DNA from: Whalleya microplaca
Lineage: Eukaryota > Ascomycota > Sordariomycetes > Xylariales > Xylariaceae
Reading direction: 5' to 3'
Assembly: GCA_022497155.1 (NCBI GenBank)
Contig: MU385720.1
Coordinates: 806,001-870,000, forward strand
DNA length: 64,000 nt
The translations under genes and the position numbers were made by a program. Below the pieces are notes generated by a model. The model saw only the letters and a list, made by a program, of their open reading frames with translations. It did not search any database and was not told where the DNA came from. This document shows positions 46,975-59,284 of this stretch, in pieces. How positions within the stretch are numbered: the first letter of the stretch is position 1; every line of letters begins with the position of its first letter.

Positions 46975-49464
46975 CAAGAGAACATCAGATTGATCAGGTA
47001 ATCTGCGAAGCAGGGCGTAAAGGCGGTAAACCTAATTATTGAGAACACTGAAGGAAGGCATTTGGTAGTACAGAGCAAGCAGGATGACCTCCGGGTTTCC
47101 GCTTATGATTCACATGTAGATTTACAAGCTCAGCAGCACGTGGGGTGACGTCGTACATTGCCTATAACAGGAAACCTGGCACAAGCGGGGGTCGATCTAA
47201 TGGGTTACCTAGACACCTGCATTATGAACGCAGTGTCTGAGTGTGTAGAACACAAAGTTCACATTATCAAGAAATGTAGGAGCTCTTGGAGCCTCGCTCA
47301 TGTGAAGAATTCCAGATAGGGAGATGAGCGCGGACTATGATGGTCCAATAGTGTTGCTCTTGCAGCTTCTGTTATACGGATGATGTAATACACCACCCGC
47401 CCTGTATCGCCTGGCCCTCTCAGGGCCACGACACAAGACGTGTCGAGGCATCAAGATCATCAGATGAAGACTCGTAGGATTTCGAGTGGCCAGAGTAAGG
47501 TTGCTGCGTGGTCTGATACGTATGAAAACATGCGAATAAGGGAAAAGAACAAACCTTTCTAGTATACGCGATACTAATGGTATCAAATTGTTATATCATG
47601 ACGATATGTTGTCATTTCTGGTGTTCATGGAAGAAGCTCCAAAGATGCTGGTCGGGAGAAATTTTCTACAATAATGATGGGTTAGGTTAGTGATGCCGGC
47701 GCACGGACCATTTCCATTTCAGCTCCCCCATACCAACTTGTCAGTCGCTCTCCGCTGCAACGGCCCGGCCCTATTTGCTTCCAAATTGGCGGTTAATACG
47801 TACCTAGTCTTTAGGTATATAAACCGTAGAGACACATATAAACAGCACTAGGATTATTACAACAAAATTAACAGTCCAAATAGTCGATATGTGGCTCAAA
47901 GTGCTAATTACAGAGTCAATGATGGTTTTACGAGTCCTCAGAAACATGCATCGCGTTTTGGACATACTAATAAGCCATGGAAAGATGGTACATTATTCAT
48001 GTTGCCAATTTCAAGTAATTTTATTGATTTCACGTAATAAGTACAATTGATGTCATAGCATATATTTATACGATTACTATATGTTCGGGTTATCGATAGT
48101 TGCCTGCTGTCTATACGCAAGTTTGTTTCTATCATATAGTGTTTGTTTCCTGATGATTTCACACGACTTAATCTGAAGGAACCTATCTTTAACATTCAGT
48201 AACATACGAGTGCTCGGTATAATATGTATCAAATGCTCTGCTGTTCTTATGGAGTAGACCTGGCGCCTTGAGAGGCAATGTTAGGAGTACTAACGATTGG
48301 CCCTAAAGCTAAATGTCTATCCATATCAAACGATCAATAGGGGACGTCGTGACAAGATATTGGATACCTACTAGCTAGCTTGAAGCGCTATGAAGATTAG
48401 ACCAAGCATATAAAGTATGGTCTTCGTGGCTGAGGTGGAAGAAGCCATTGATATATATCATATCGCAAAGACATAATTATCTATTACTTCAATTACGCTG
48501 TGTCTTGGTTCTGAAACTAGACGGTCTAGACCATAAGAGACTTGCCATTCTTGAACACAATCCTTCGGCCATTCTCACTAGTTTTAATTTATTGCTATCA
48601 ACCTTCCTTATATTCATTGGGACTTATATACTGAGTGTATTTGTAGTCTTCAATTGGTCCAAGGGGTTTTCCAACCACTTTTTACTTAGACGGACGCTAG
48701 CCCCCTTTTGTATCGTTAAGGGTACCTAGAGAGACGTTCGCGTTCGCATTCGCACTTTACAACATCTCCAATTGCTAAAAGGGTATAAAAAGAACCTGGA
48801 AGTTGGCGCTATGCCAAGATCAAGTTTCGGTATGTTCCTTCCCAGCCTGACGAACTGGCCAATCATTCTCGATTATATTTCTCGATTATATTTATCCAAC
48901 ACCAAACCCTAAGTCGATCTATCTTACGTAAAGGTACTTCTAAGCACATCTATTCCTACTTTAGGTATGCTGAAGCTAAGCTCCAGGGCTGTCTGCCAGT
49001 TGGTCAGTGGTCACACAGGCGCAGCCAGGCAGCCAAGCTGTGCCTCCCAACTTGATCCTTCAGCGTTCCGCACAAGGAAAAAAGCCTTACTTTAAGTTGG
49101 CTGTGGCTATGCACGTACACGCAAGCACACCGCACACATGTTACATGAATGTATAACACGTGCAAGGTAGACCTAAATAAGCAAGACGATGCGGCTTACC
49201 AACTTCAAGGCAACTTTGTAGGCAACATTGTTAAGATCAATGTAGTCTGGCCTGGAGAAGCGCATCTTTCCCTCGAACGTTTCGTGTTCAACTCAAAGTG
49301 GCCAGATCAGGCGTTACCGTCATATTTATCGAATGGAATGCCCGGATAAGTGTGTCACAGTCCTTCTCATTAGTGATAGATCCGAGTTTCGTTAATTGCT
49401 GTTGACTGTTGAATCCCCAACCTTCCACACATGAGACTTGTGTTCTCACAGCACCGACTTCACG
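46975..49464. other. Intergenic region, no gene supported
   Basis: About 2.5 kb. The first part is the malic enzyme promoter; from about 47800 the sequence is AT-rich. Short frames (48448-48729, 47938-48195) have no family resemblance. The HET gene promoter occupies the right end. Confidence 0.5.
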
Positions 49465-51489
49465 ATGGGCGATTATGCAGAACAACACAATGATGAGTGG
49501 CGGTCCCATCTCTACTTTCAAGCGCCATTGAGAAAACACAATGGCGATATCCGCCTGCTCACAATTCAATCACGCCAGTATGCAGCGTCAATGGCCGGGG
49601 CATCTGAAAATGCCATCCATTGCTTTCTTCGACTGGCAAATGTCAAAAAGAGCCCAGAGTTCATCACAGTCTCCCACAAATGGGAAGAATCCGACCCAGC
49701 AGATGGCTTGAACTTTGTTCTGATCAATGGCGCGTTGGTGCCTGTGTCGACGGGCGTGTTGGGTGTTCTCAGATACTTGCAGAAAGATGACCAACCGACT
49801 ACTGTCTGGATCAATGCACTATGCATCAATCAAGCAGACGTGTCCGAGAAGTCTGCACAGGTGGCACAAGTCGCTTATATCTTCAGCGCAGCAAGCAAGA
49901 CGCTGATTTGGTTGGGTGATGCAGCCGATGGAAGCGACGAGGCAATGGATGCATTGAAGCGAGTTGCGGAAGAGCAATACGCGCAAAGCTCGTACATTTC
50001 AAACTGGACTCCCAAATCAGGACAGCGGCTCCTGAAAGGTGTGGTATCGAAGGGTCATTCCTCAGAAATCTCGCCGCCTAAGTCACCTCAACATGGCAGT
50101 ATCTCCAAAGACAAAAAGTCAGCATTGGAAACACAATTAGAAGCACTTCGAAGGCCACTTGAAGCTTTGCTGTACAGAGAGTATTGGGCACGACTGTGGT
50201 CTATTTCGGAGGTGGCTCTCTCAGCTAAGGGCGTGGTTGCGTGCGGAAACCGACGAATGGAGCTCGAGCGGTTTTCGGTAGCTGTCAAAACGTTGGATAG
50301 TATACTGAACATGTCGACGGTATCAAAATGGTTAGAAGCCTCTGCTACACCGACATCACCTTCCGGATCCAGAGAACTGTATAAAAGCGAGCCCGCGGGC
50401 TATTCGCGCTCAGCAGCAGCCCGCTTACTTAACGAAAGGGAGTTTTACAGGAAGGATGCTGGTTCTTGGTTCCGAAACCCGGAGAATTCGTTGATATCAC
50501 TCCTGAACCATAGCTACGCGTCGGACTCAGACATTTATACTCACCTTGAGGTCGGCGATCCCCGAGACAGGGTGTACACCCTTCTAAGCCTATCAAGCGA
50601 TGCGGCGATCCTAGGGGTTACGCCGGATTACAGCAAAGAGCTCGAACAAGTATATATTGAAACGTCAACAGCTCTTCTGCGCAATAGTACTAGACCGCTT
50701 CAGCTGTGCCGAGGCGTAGAAAGGGGCAACAAGAGCCTTCCGTCTTGGGCCATCGATTGGAATGATATCAGAAAACCCCCTTCGGATGCTGTAGCGCCAG
50801 ATCGGCCTTTCCTCGCCTGTGGTCCTGCAGATGACCGATTCTATCGGGTTGATACCAGCACACCAGGCCAAATCTCACTGAGAGGCGCCACTGTAGACAC
50901 GATACGGACTGTCGCTAATAACTACATACCTGATGAGCCTGGGCAACTGGAACGTTGCCGATCGTATCTATCCGAAGTCAAAAAGCTGTGGGGCGAATCA
51001 CTGGCGTCTGATAGCTCTCCTTACTTGATAGAGCAGACGATGGTGGCACTTGCCAAGATTCCGGTTGCGGATACAGAGATACACGAGGGCCAGACCCGAA
51101 GGGCCGCGACCCTGACTGTAGAAGGATACAAAAGTGCTTTGGAGACCCTCTCTGAAGAAAACTCAACATCTCCAGATGATGGACGAGAGGAGAATACTTC
51201 GAGTCAGAACGCCATGAACTTCGCTGGAGCCACGGAATATATGGCCGCGGTCGCGAGAATGGGAGGGCGAAGACCTTTTCTCTCAGAAACGGGATACGTA
51301 GGATTAGGGCCATCCGACTTGGAATCCGGCGATACCATCGCCATACCATACGGATCACGCGTGCCGTTCGCCCTAAGACAACAGGCAGACGATACGTACC
51401 AGCTAGTCGGCGAGCTGTACGTTCATGGAATTATGGATGGTGAATTCATGAAGGTGCACCGAAAGGAGACGGTTATGCGACTAGCCTAG
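49465..51489 (+). CDS. HET-domain protein (heterokaryon incompatibility type)
   Basis: A single exon of 674 aa. The start is the ATG at 49465 (MGDYAEQHND); the frame upstream has only TTG. The HET domain lies at about residues 30-230. FITVSHKWEES replaces the usual YxALSYxWG strand; then come VSTGVLGVLRYLQ and the hallmark VWINALCINQADVSEKSAQV, AYIFSAASKTLIWLGDA, and REYWARLWSISEVALS in place of the usual WFxRxWTxQE. A second conserved region, LEVGDPRDRVYTLLSLSSD with TPDYSKELEQVYIETSTALL, and the C-terminal GDTIAIPYGSRVPFALR stretch are normal for this class. HET domains are TIR-like and trigger cell death upon non-self recognition in known het loci, but most family members have no tested role. 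There is no NACHT or repeat domain here. Confidence 0.92.
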   Translation: MGDYAEQHNDEWRSHLYFQAPLRKHNGDIRLLTIQSRQYAASMAGASENAIHCFLRLANVKKSPEFITVSHKWEESDPADGLNFVLINGALVPVSTGVLGVLRYLQKDDQPTTVWINALCINQADVSEKSAQVAQVAYIFSAASKTLIWLGDAADGSDEAMDALKRVAEEQYAQSSYISNWTPKSGQRLLKGVVSKGHSSEISPPKSPQHGSISKDKKSALETQLEALRRPLEALLYREYWARLWSISEVALSAKGVVACGNRRMELERFSVAVKTLDSILNMSTVSKWLEASATPTSPSGSRELYKSEPAGYSRSAAARLLNEREFYRKDAGSWFRNPENSLISLLNHSYASDSDIYTHLEVGDPRDRVYTLLSLSSDAAILGVTPDYSKELEQVYIETSTALLRNSTRPLQLCRGVERGNKSLPSWAIDWNDIRKPPSDAVAPDRPFLACGPADDRFYRVDTSTPGQISLRGATVDTIRTVANNYIPDEPGQLERCRSYLSEVKKLWGESLASDSSPYLIEQTMVALAKIPVADTEIHEGQTRRAATLTVEGYKSALETLSEENSTSPDDGREENTSSQNAMNFAGATEYMAAVARMGGRRPFLSETGYVGLGPSDLESGDTIAIPYGSRVPFALRQQADDTYQLVGELYVHGIMDGEFMKVHRKETVMRLA

Positions 51490-52089
51490 ATGTTTGAAGA
51501 AGTTCGGGTTGCATGGTCTACGGACTTGAAATGCGAAACTAGGAATGGAAGATAGAGAAGCTTAGAGATACTATCGCAAATTAGTACGTCCTGAAGAGCT
51601 GCGCGACATAAATAGATAGTGGCTATAGAATATATGTGATACCTAATGTGGTCGCATTCATCCTATAGTTACATGTACCTATAATTGTAATAATACATCA
51701 CCGATAAAATGAGTCATACTTGTGTATATGCATTGTAATAAACGGATGAAAGATACAGAATTGGAAGTTAAAATGATGATAATTAACACCTATATACCTT
51801 ATGCTCTATGATCACCTCTACATTAGACTTTCTAACAGCATCCAACCTGCTTCTATTTTCACTTATGTTGAAATACAGGGTTACTGAGGCTTGATTAACT
51901 TGAGGTTCAGCTATTCTAGAGTGGCAGATGGCCTGTTATATATACACAATGCTACTATGTGCCTTGTACTGTACCAGTCCTTGACCCTCAATTCAACAAC
52001 TTACTCCAAAATACCATTCGAGCCAATCGAACAACCCTATACTAGAAGGAGAGATTGATATTTCTATGACTCGGAGCAATGATGCTAGT
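51490..52089. other. Intergenic region between convergent genes
   Basis: AT-rich 600 bp holding the ends of the HET gene and the FAD monooxygenase gene. No gene is seen. Confidence 0.5.
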
Positions 52090-54108
52090 TCAGTTATCCC
52101 ACTTGTTCAAGAAGACACTGAAAAATACGTCTACGGCTCCAGTATCTTCTAAGGAACTTATCTTGGCGACGTCTGCCCTATTATTAGCGTAAAAATAAAT
52201 TTGAAGGAGGATGATACCCCTACAATGATCTGGTCGCACAATCACTAGAGCCCCTCTGCTTGAGTCGACACCATATACTTCATACGCGTGCCCGTGGCCT
52301 GAATTATTGTAGCCTTCGTCATCTACAAACACGTTGAAAAGGGCTAGACGATAGTAAGTACTAAATTGAGGCCAATGGGGCTACCAGGGGTAAACACACA
52401 TCTCATCTTCCATTTGCCCGTGATTGGCGTGAAGAGCTCTGGAATCTGTTCTTGTTCGACGTCGATGCGTTTTGAGGACAGGAATAGAATAGGGTGAATA
52501 ACACTATCGAAGTCAGATCCAGGTGGAGTGAAATGGCGGATAACGTGTTCAAAGTCATTTGAGAGCTATAGAGGTCAGCAGTCTGTCTCTGTGAGGGATC
52601 ATTTAATACAAGGTGTTCTCGAACCTTTTGCAAACGTCTCGAGACACTCTCGTCACAAATGTCACCCCCGAAAATTACGATATGCCACCGAGAGTCAGCT
52701 GGCAATGCTTTGACTAACTGCAGTGAGCGGGCATCGCAGAATCGTACAACTTGAGCACTAGGAAAGCGCATCCCGACTTCCACACCGGTGGCTAGCAGAT
52801 GATCGCTTGAACTTGAAGATGTGATGATAGAATTTGTATACTTGATTGCCTGGCCGGAGGTGTAGCGACCAGCTTTTACGAACGCCTCATGGAATTGCTC
52901 TGGAGTAATGCCGTTTTCTTGGCGAAACGACGTTGAGAAGAGCTTCGTCCAGTACCGATCGAAGTCTATCAAATCTGTTGCCGTCTTCTGACGTTCAGAT
53001 ACATAGGTCTCGAGTAGCTCTGGATTTGCCTGCTTTCGGAGAACCGCGGCTAGCTTCCAGCCGATGTTGTATCCATCCTGGAGACTCACATTCATCCCCT
53101 GCCCGGCCTTGGGCGAATGCGTATGACACGCATCGCCAGTCAAGAAAACACGATACTCCTTGTGAAAGAAGTCGGCGAGTCGTTGTCCGATTGAATATGC
53201 GGACCACCAGGACGTTTCTGCGATTTCCATAGTGTACGGTCTGAAACACAAGCGAGCTTTCTCCTGGAGTTCTCCAAGCGTGACATCCTTCGCGGTAGCG
53301 CCTTGCAATTCTAGGTAGAAGCGGACTAACAAGTCACCCTCCCTGGGTATAATGATCAAGTTACCTGTTTCCGAGCTCAGCATGCATTTCTTGCGAATGT
53401 CCGGGAAATTGGTCCGCGGATAAACGTCCATGACGCCCCAGACAGAATCGGTGCTGTCCCCTATCATGTTGAAGCCAAGAGACTTGCGAACAAGACTATG
53501 AGCTCCGTCGCAGCCCTGAAAACCCGTGAGAACAATGTTAACCAGCGGAGAACAGACTCGTAACGCGAATGGAAAACTCTCACCAATACATACTTAGCCC
53601 GATATACTTTCTCAGCACCATCTTTAGAAGCCGTTACCCTAACGCAATAATCATCCCATCGGTGCGCCAGCGCACCATCGACCTCCAGCCCCCGGACCTC
53701 GCACCCATACACAATATTCTCGCGTCCACTCGCGCGCCTCATCTCCTCGGTCATCATCCGATTGACCTCAGCCTGGTTGAGAATAACATGGGGCAGATGG
53801 CTCAAACCGGCCTCCGTATCCGCGGCGTAGTGCGTGCGTCTGATACCGCCGCCGCTATCGCCAGACCAGAACGCAATCTCGAGCGCGTGATACGCCGCTT
53901 TGAGCAGCTCCTCGGCGAGCCCGAAGCTCTCGAAGATCTCGACGGTACGGCATTGCACCCCGTCTGCTTGCCCCCGCTCTAGCGGCCCTGCACGCCGCTC
54001 GAGGATCCGGTAGTCGATGCCGGTGCGCGCGAGCCAGAGGCCGGCGCAGAGGCCGGCGGAGCCGCCGCCGCAGATGAGCACGTCGACTTGTTCAGGTTGT
54101 TGGGTCAT
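52090..54108 (-). CDS. FAD-dependent aromatic monooxygenase (phenol 2-monooxygenase type)
   Basis: Five exons: 54108-53584, 53515-52625, 52565-52400, 52343-52224 and 52172-52090 (introns 68, 59, 56 and 51 nt), 594 aa. The FAD fold begins VDVLICGGGSAGLCAGLWLA with ERR at the end of beta-2. The DG region reads VLGCDGAHSLVRKSLGF across intron 1, and the GD motif is FLTGDACHTHSPKAGQGMNV. The C-terminal thioredoxin-like domain of phenol hydroxylases is present: GHAYEVYGVDSSRGALVIVR, then DHYVAKISSLEDTGAVDVFF across intron 4. The donor of intron 2 (GTTCGA) and of intron 3 (GTGTGT) are non-consensus, so those joins are less certain. The enzyme type hydroxylates phenolic rings with NADPH and O2, either in aromatic catabolism or in secondary metabolism. 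The start at 54108 (MTQQPEQVDV) is the ATG nearest the FAD motif. Confidence 0.88.
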
Positions 54109-55899
54109 TGTGGCGTGGTGGGTATGCAATTATAGTTCAATGGTCCAATCTTGTGGCGTGGAGAGTAGCTGGGGAGCGAATGGTCAATGAAAGAATAAGG
54201 CACTGACTTCAGGATCGTGGATGTCCTCTGCTTCATGCCAGGGTTAGGAGGTACAAGGGTTGACAGGTGCGGGGAAGCTATTCTGTTCGGTGCTACGCAA
54301 CAATCTCCAATCCTCATGTTTTGTGATAGACCTATCTACTCTTCCTTTCGTTATAACAATGTTGACGGAAATGTCTATATACTTGCTCTGATAAGGTTGT
54401 CGTGTCTGGAATATTTCAGAGAAACTACTATACGACTATAAGAGTTGAAAATAATATGATTAACTTGTATATATCTTTAAGCTAGGTTGAGTAATAACTT
54501 AGTAACTGCCTATCTCGAATTGAGACACTCATACTAAGCTCTAATACGTGCGTAATAAGCAGAAAAGAGAAATTGTCTGTATTTAACTTAAGCTTACTTA
54601 ATACACACAGCAAATGACTCCAGAAGTTCTTGAAGCGCTATATAAGCATACATAGTGTTACTTTACTATTTATGATAAAATATTAGTGCCTTTATTCGTT
54701 GACTTATTTACTGAAAAGATATCTATTTGTTTTATACCACCATAATGTTGATTATTCATCTGTTGCGGATAAACAGTTTTACTAATAATATATTGTCAAG
54801 AGTAAGGCTATGGAGAATATGTTTATCTTGACCAAGAAGAGAGGACTGTGAAACTATATTCAAACATGACACAGTTGCATGTGAGAAGGTGATCTACTAC
54901 TGATTACTTCCAGGTGAGAACCGGCCTTTGGTGTTATATAGGCATGTTGACTTACTTTGATTCATTATCTTTGACAAGATTTTGATGACTTGCACTACCA
55001 ATATCAACGAGCTTAAATCTTTATATTATGCCTTGAAGGTATTCGAAGTCTTACAGGATCTTCTTGTGCAAGATCCTAATAACGTTTGACTTGGTATGAC
55101 CTGTAGTTATGTATAAATCGTGACTCATTGGTGCTGATGAGTTAGAGCTTACAATCTTTGAATCTATTGCCTGGATAAGATGGCCTCCCACTGACATTAC
55201 AAAACCTAGAAATCATGATTGGTAATTGGGCATTAAGCTAACTAGGATAGTCAGTTCGAAGTCTTGTTAACTATTTTGGTATTGAAGCCCCTTTACAGCA
55301 TTGATTGGGAGATAAGACTGAAAGCTTTGCTATTTCAGAGGGTGTATGACCTGATTACGGGTATAAGCTTGAGCTTCCTGCAATGTGATTTTCTGCCGTG
55401 CTTTCTAATATTAATGGTGGATTTTGCCTGTTACCTTCGTTTATTCCTCACTACCCTTTTGCACCGGGGCTATAAGGGACCTCAGCAGGTTGGCGTTCTA
55501 CTTGTAACCAACCTACCTGACATTGGCTAAAATATGCGGGACCCTGACAAAACTTTTTAATATATATGCCACTCTTATCCATTGACTATAAGCAATAAAC
55601 CTTGACCTAGCTATAATAAACACTTCTTTTTTCCCCCCTTTCTACCTTTCATTCTTTTCGCCTGCTTAGCGTATAATACCGATTAGCAGTAAGAGCTAGT
55701 CTAAATGCTCGCGGGAAACGCTATACTGTTTCACCTAGTCGTCTAACCATGAATTCGTCTAAGAATTGAAGGCTTTGGCCTATTTCAGCTTTCAGAAGCG
55801 ACTTGCCCGCTGTCATTGGCAGTCTTTCAGGTGCGGGTTGTGATAAATATGTCTTCGCCCGCGTCCTGTGTGCAGTCCGGAACAACTATGACCCCGAAG
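54109..55899. other. AT-rich gene-free stretch
   Basis: From about 54340 the sequence is AT-rich with stops in all frames. An 88-codon frame (55264-55530) and another at 55816-56109 have no family resemblance; the latter is opposite the coding strand of the next gene. Confidence 0.5.
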
Positions 55900-57323
55900 T
55901 TAGCTCCTTGCTTGTATGATTTGGCTATAAAGGTGGGATGGGCTTACTCTTATCCGTTTTATGATATTATCGAATTCTTTTATGATCTGGGCTTCAGCTT
56001 CATCTTTGGGTGTCTTGCTGAGCTTTGCCCGGAACGAATATTTCTCAAATGCGCGACAGAGAGCCCTCTGTCGGGAAGGCATGTTGCGTTCCTGGTCTTG
56101 TTCCGATAGGTACGGTTCGAGGCCAAGGAACGCATCCAAACACTGGAATAGCAAGACCTGGTTACCGCTGAGGCCGTCGAACTTGACGAATTCTCCACTC
56201 GCGTCCTTAAAGCCGGCACCCCACGCGAAGAAACCTTGCACGTACGATAGCCATATCTTTAGCGAAATTCTTTGGTCGTGCATTCGGTCGTAGTAGCTAT
56301 TTAGAAGGGGTCGAAGTTGAGCTGTTATCCGGGCCATATATTTTATACACATAGACTTATCTCCACGCGCGAATGCCATAAGGGCAAGAACCATGTCGTG
56401 ATAAACGGGGAGACCCTGCATTTGAGCATCGTCAGTACAGGAACTAACACTAAAAGTTTTTGGTAGACTTGGACACAAAGCTAATTTGGGAAAGGGTTGA
56501 ACTCGGTGTCTAGACTGTTAGTCCCCTGTCCCGGCTTGAAATAACGTACCAACATCTCGACATCGTAGAAGATTCGTCCGAATGCTTCTTCGCCCGAGGT
56601 TATTGACTCGGACATTCCCGTGTTTATCTTGTAAACATGCTTTCCGCTTATATCGAAATTGAGTACCAAATTGCTCATATTATTTCCACTCTGTGAGGTA
56701 CAGCCAAAATGTCGCTGGAGATATGACCAGGGCTCTTCGAGCTGAATCGGGAAGTCGACAATTGTCTCAAGCTGGGCAACCCGGACAACTGGTATAGTAG
56801 CCCACCGGTACGCATGTCGACTTGAAGCAATACAGCAGTAAAATGCGTTATAAACGTCGCGCGGGAACACGTCCCATTGGCCAGCGTCAGCCGCTTCAAG
56901 CAATTGCTTAACCTTGGCGAGGTCGACGTTGCGAAGCAGTCTCCTGAATTGCGAACGAAAGTCGAGAATATGAGCTGTATTGACCTCATCGTCGAGAGAG
57001 ACAGTCTCCTTTGGGATCAGCGGTGCAAGCTCTAGGTAGATCTCTTTATACGGACGAAGAGCCTCTGGCCAAGTGGAGGTGTCGTGGTTGGCTCGGGGTG
57101 GCCACGAGCCGGCACCGTCTGTATGTATCAGTGTCGCAAGTGCTGCGGCCGTCTCATGGCGGTCGGCTAGGGCTTCAATATCTTGTAATCTCTGATCCTT
57201 GCTTAGTTCCCCTCCGCCGCTTTGTTCCCAAAATGTAGCGAATCTAGAACGCTTGTGTCGCCATGATATTGCTAAGAGGACCGCGAAGGGAATAATAAAA
57301 ACTAAATAATCTGGCAAGAGCAT
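55900..57323 (-). CDS. Indoleamine 2,3-dioxygenase-like protein with N-terminal membrane anchor
   Basis: Two exons, 57323-56550 and 56415-55900, give 429 aa. The join (GTACGT donor, ATGCAG acceptor, 134 nt) is chosen because it gives the spacing expected from IDO; other donors (for example at 56511) are possible. The N-terminus has a transmembrane segment (YLVFIIPFAVLLAISW) followed by Arg/Lys. IDO-like stretches are TIPVVRVAQLETIVDFP and NMSNLVLNFD in the small-domain/helix junction region. In the large domain, MHDQRISLKIWLSYVQGFFA precedes FDGLSGNQVLLFQCLDAFLG, which aligns with the GGSAGQSS...Q.D..LG loop of IDO. NMPSRQRALCRAF aligns with the MPxxHRxFL helix, and HLYSQII ends the domain. 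Between LGLEPYLSEQ and NMPSRQR the segment is about six residues shorter than in human IDO and lacks the proximal heme His. A noncatalytic or altered-ligand protein is possible. The PrnB/DUF1864 branch of the superfamily is an alternative. Confidence 0.65.
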
Positions 57324-59284
57324 GTTTATGTTGCTTATGATACAAGGCTAGATGTGTGTTTGAACGAAAGGCCAGTTCCAGTCTAAGAAAGGAGAGTCCG
57401 ATGCCTTAAGTATCAAGGAGCAGATGCATTACGAGCCAAAGGGTCAGGACTATATCAGTCTCTCTAGTTAACTTGATTGAATTAGTGCCCCAAAGGATGC
57501 TTACCCCCCTCGAGGCTTTATAAGTAAGCTTACGTGAATCTAATGTTTTTGAAAAGGCGGTTGTTTCAAGGAAGCGGACTTCTACGATGCTGGACTACGG
57601 CCAAGCAGCAACTTAAGGCAAAGACCCCGTCGAATCGCTAGCTGCTAAGCTATATACGGGCTCCACGATGCTATAGTACCCCATTTGTTGACCTTTGTAC
57701 GAGTCTAAACATAGCACAGCTACTGTCTAAATTCTCATGCTCGAGTGTCTGGTTGTGGCTAAAGGCCCGAAGGCACGTTGTATCTTGGTCTCATTATGGA
57801 TATCGCTCATCATATGCTATGATGCTCTATGGGAACCTAACACTGGCTGTCTTCTCGGCGCTTTCGACTGTCTCCTTAACGGTAGTATTGCTTTATTAAA
57901 TGAAAACGTATTATAAAGTAAATCTAATGTATCAGTGAAAAAACAGCGTACAATTTGTTTAGCTTGATTACATTTTGGGACGCCTGTGTCAGCTATTAGC
58001 AACCCCTGTTGGTGATAGGGTACCGGCAGCTGTCGTTGCCAGACGGCCTCAGCTGTTTATTAATCGACTATAGACAATACTGGTAGCGATAACTGTACAC
58101 TGATTCTTAATCAGTAAATATTGTACCATGAAGAACGTGAAATCCGGACCCAAAATACGTTATTGTGTATATGTGGCAAGATACATAAGTATATATAGTT
58201 ACAATGACTAACCACAATCTAACATCCTTCTTCTCCCCTTTCGCACTGATGCTTTCGGGCTTGCTTGAAGTCAAAGCCACCATAATAGCGCCGTGTGCAT
58301 AGGTAGGGGTGTTGGGGGAGATCCTAAATCACAGCTGAGAGATCTCTTAGATACTAGGCCTTATTTAAGCCACAATATAATTCAGTTGCTGCAAGCTCCC
58401 TAATTCGGGCACACCTCTTAGGAGAAGAAGACAAAAGGATGCCCATTTGTTTCACTCTACCTACTTAGTTGTAAATTTCTTCTGCTCGAAGTGAGGCAAA
58501 TATCAAGTAAGTGGATTGTTACGCCAGCCAATGGTTGTTTTCTGATTCATATGTTCTGCGAGATGTCAAGAACTTCTTACCGTTGGACATTGGGCTATGT
58601 TAATAGAGTACGTAGGTTCGGTACCTCGTATGGTTATATGCTATTCGCTGAATTATCTCATCTGGTATCGCTGATAGTAATTAATCTTATCTATACGTGT
58701 CAACCCAGCTGCTACAGGTAGGGACGCCTGACTCACCTTGTGTTACAGATTATCTCATTGCTGCAATCTTAGATCAGCCTAGTCACAGCCCCCCTGGGTG
58801 ACACAGGAACACCTGCGCGCTTCTTCGGTGGGAGACATGGGGTCTAAAATAATTATTATCCAAATTTGGGTAAGATTATAAACGTAGTATTAAGCGAGCT
58901 GAGCTGAATCAGCCTATAATTTAGACATAGATTGCCGTTTTGAGACGCCGGAGTTAGAATGTGATTGTGTAACCCAAATTGCTATTCTCATAATACAGAC
59001 AGAAGCACGAAGGAAAACGGGACCTAGTGCTTATTCCACTTGCGGAGTTTGCGGAGCGAGCAATGAAACAACTTGTCATAGAATTGGTTTCCCGGAGTTG
59101 TAATATGCGAAGGTAGAAACTGTGCCCCTCACATACTTCACCGAGACAGATATAATAAGAAAAGAAAAAAAAAACCTGAGATAACTTCATTAAATCTGGC
59201 TTATTGAGTCTTGACCGCTTTATTGAATTGGATAATGTGATAAAATTTACCGAGATTATATACGGAACCATAGTTGACGAAACA
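57324..59284. other. AT-rich gene-free stretch
   Basis: About 2 kb, AT-rich, with no supported gene. Frames at 57817-58002, 58491-58721 and 58954-59271 are short and without family resemblance. Confidence 0.5.
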
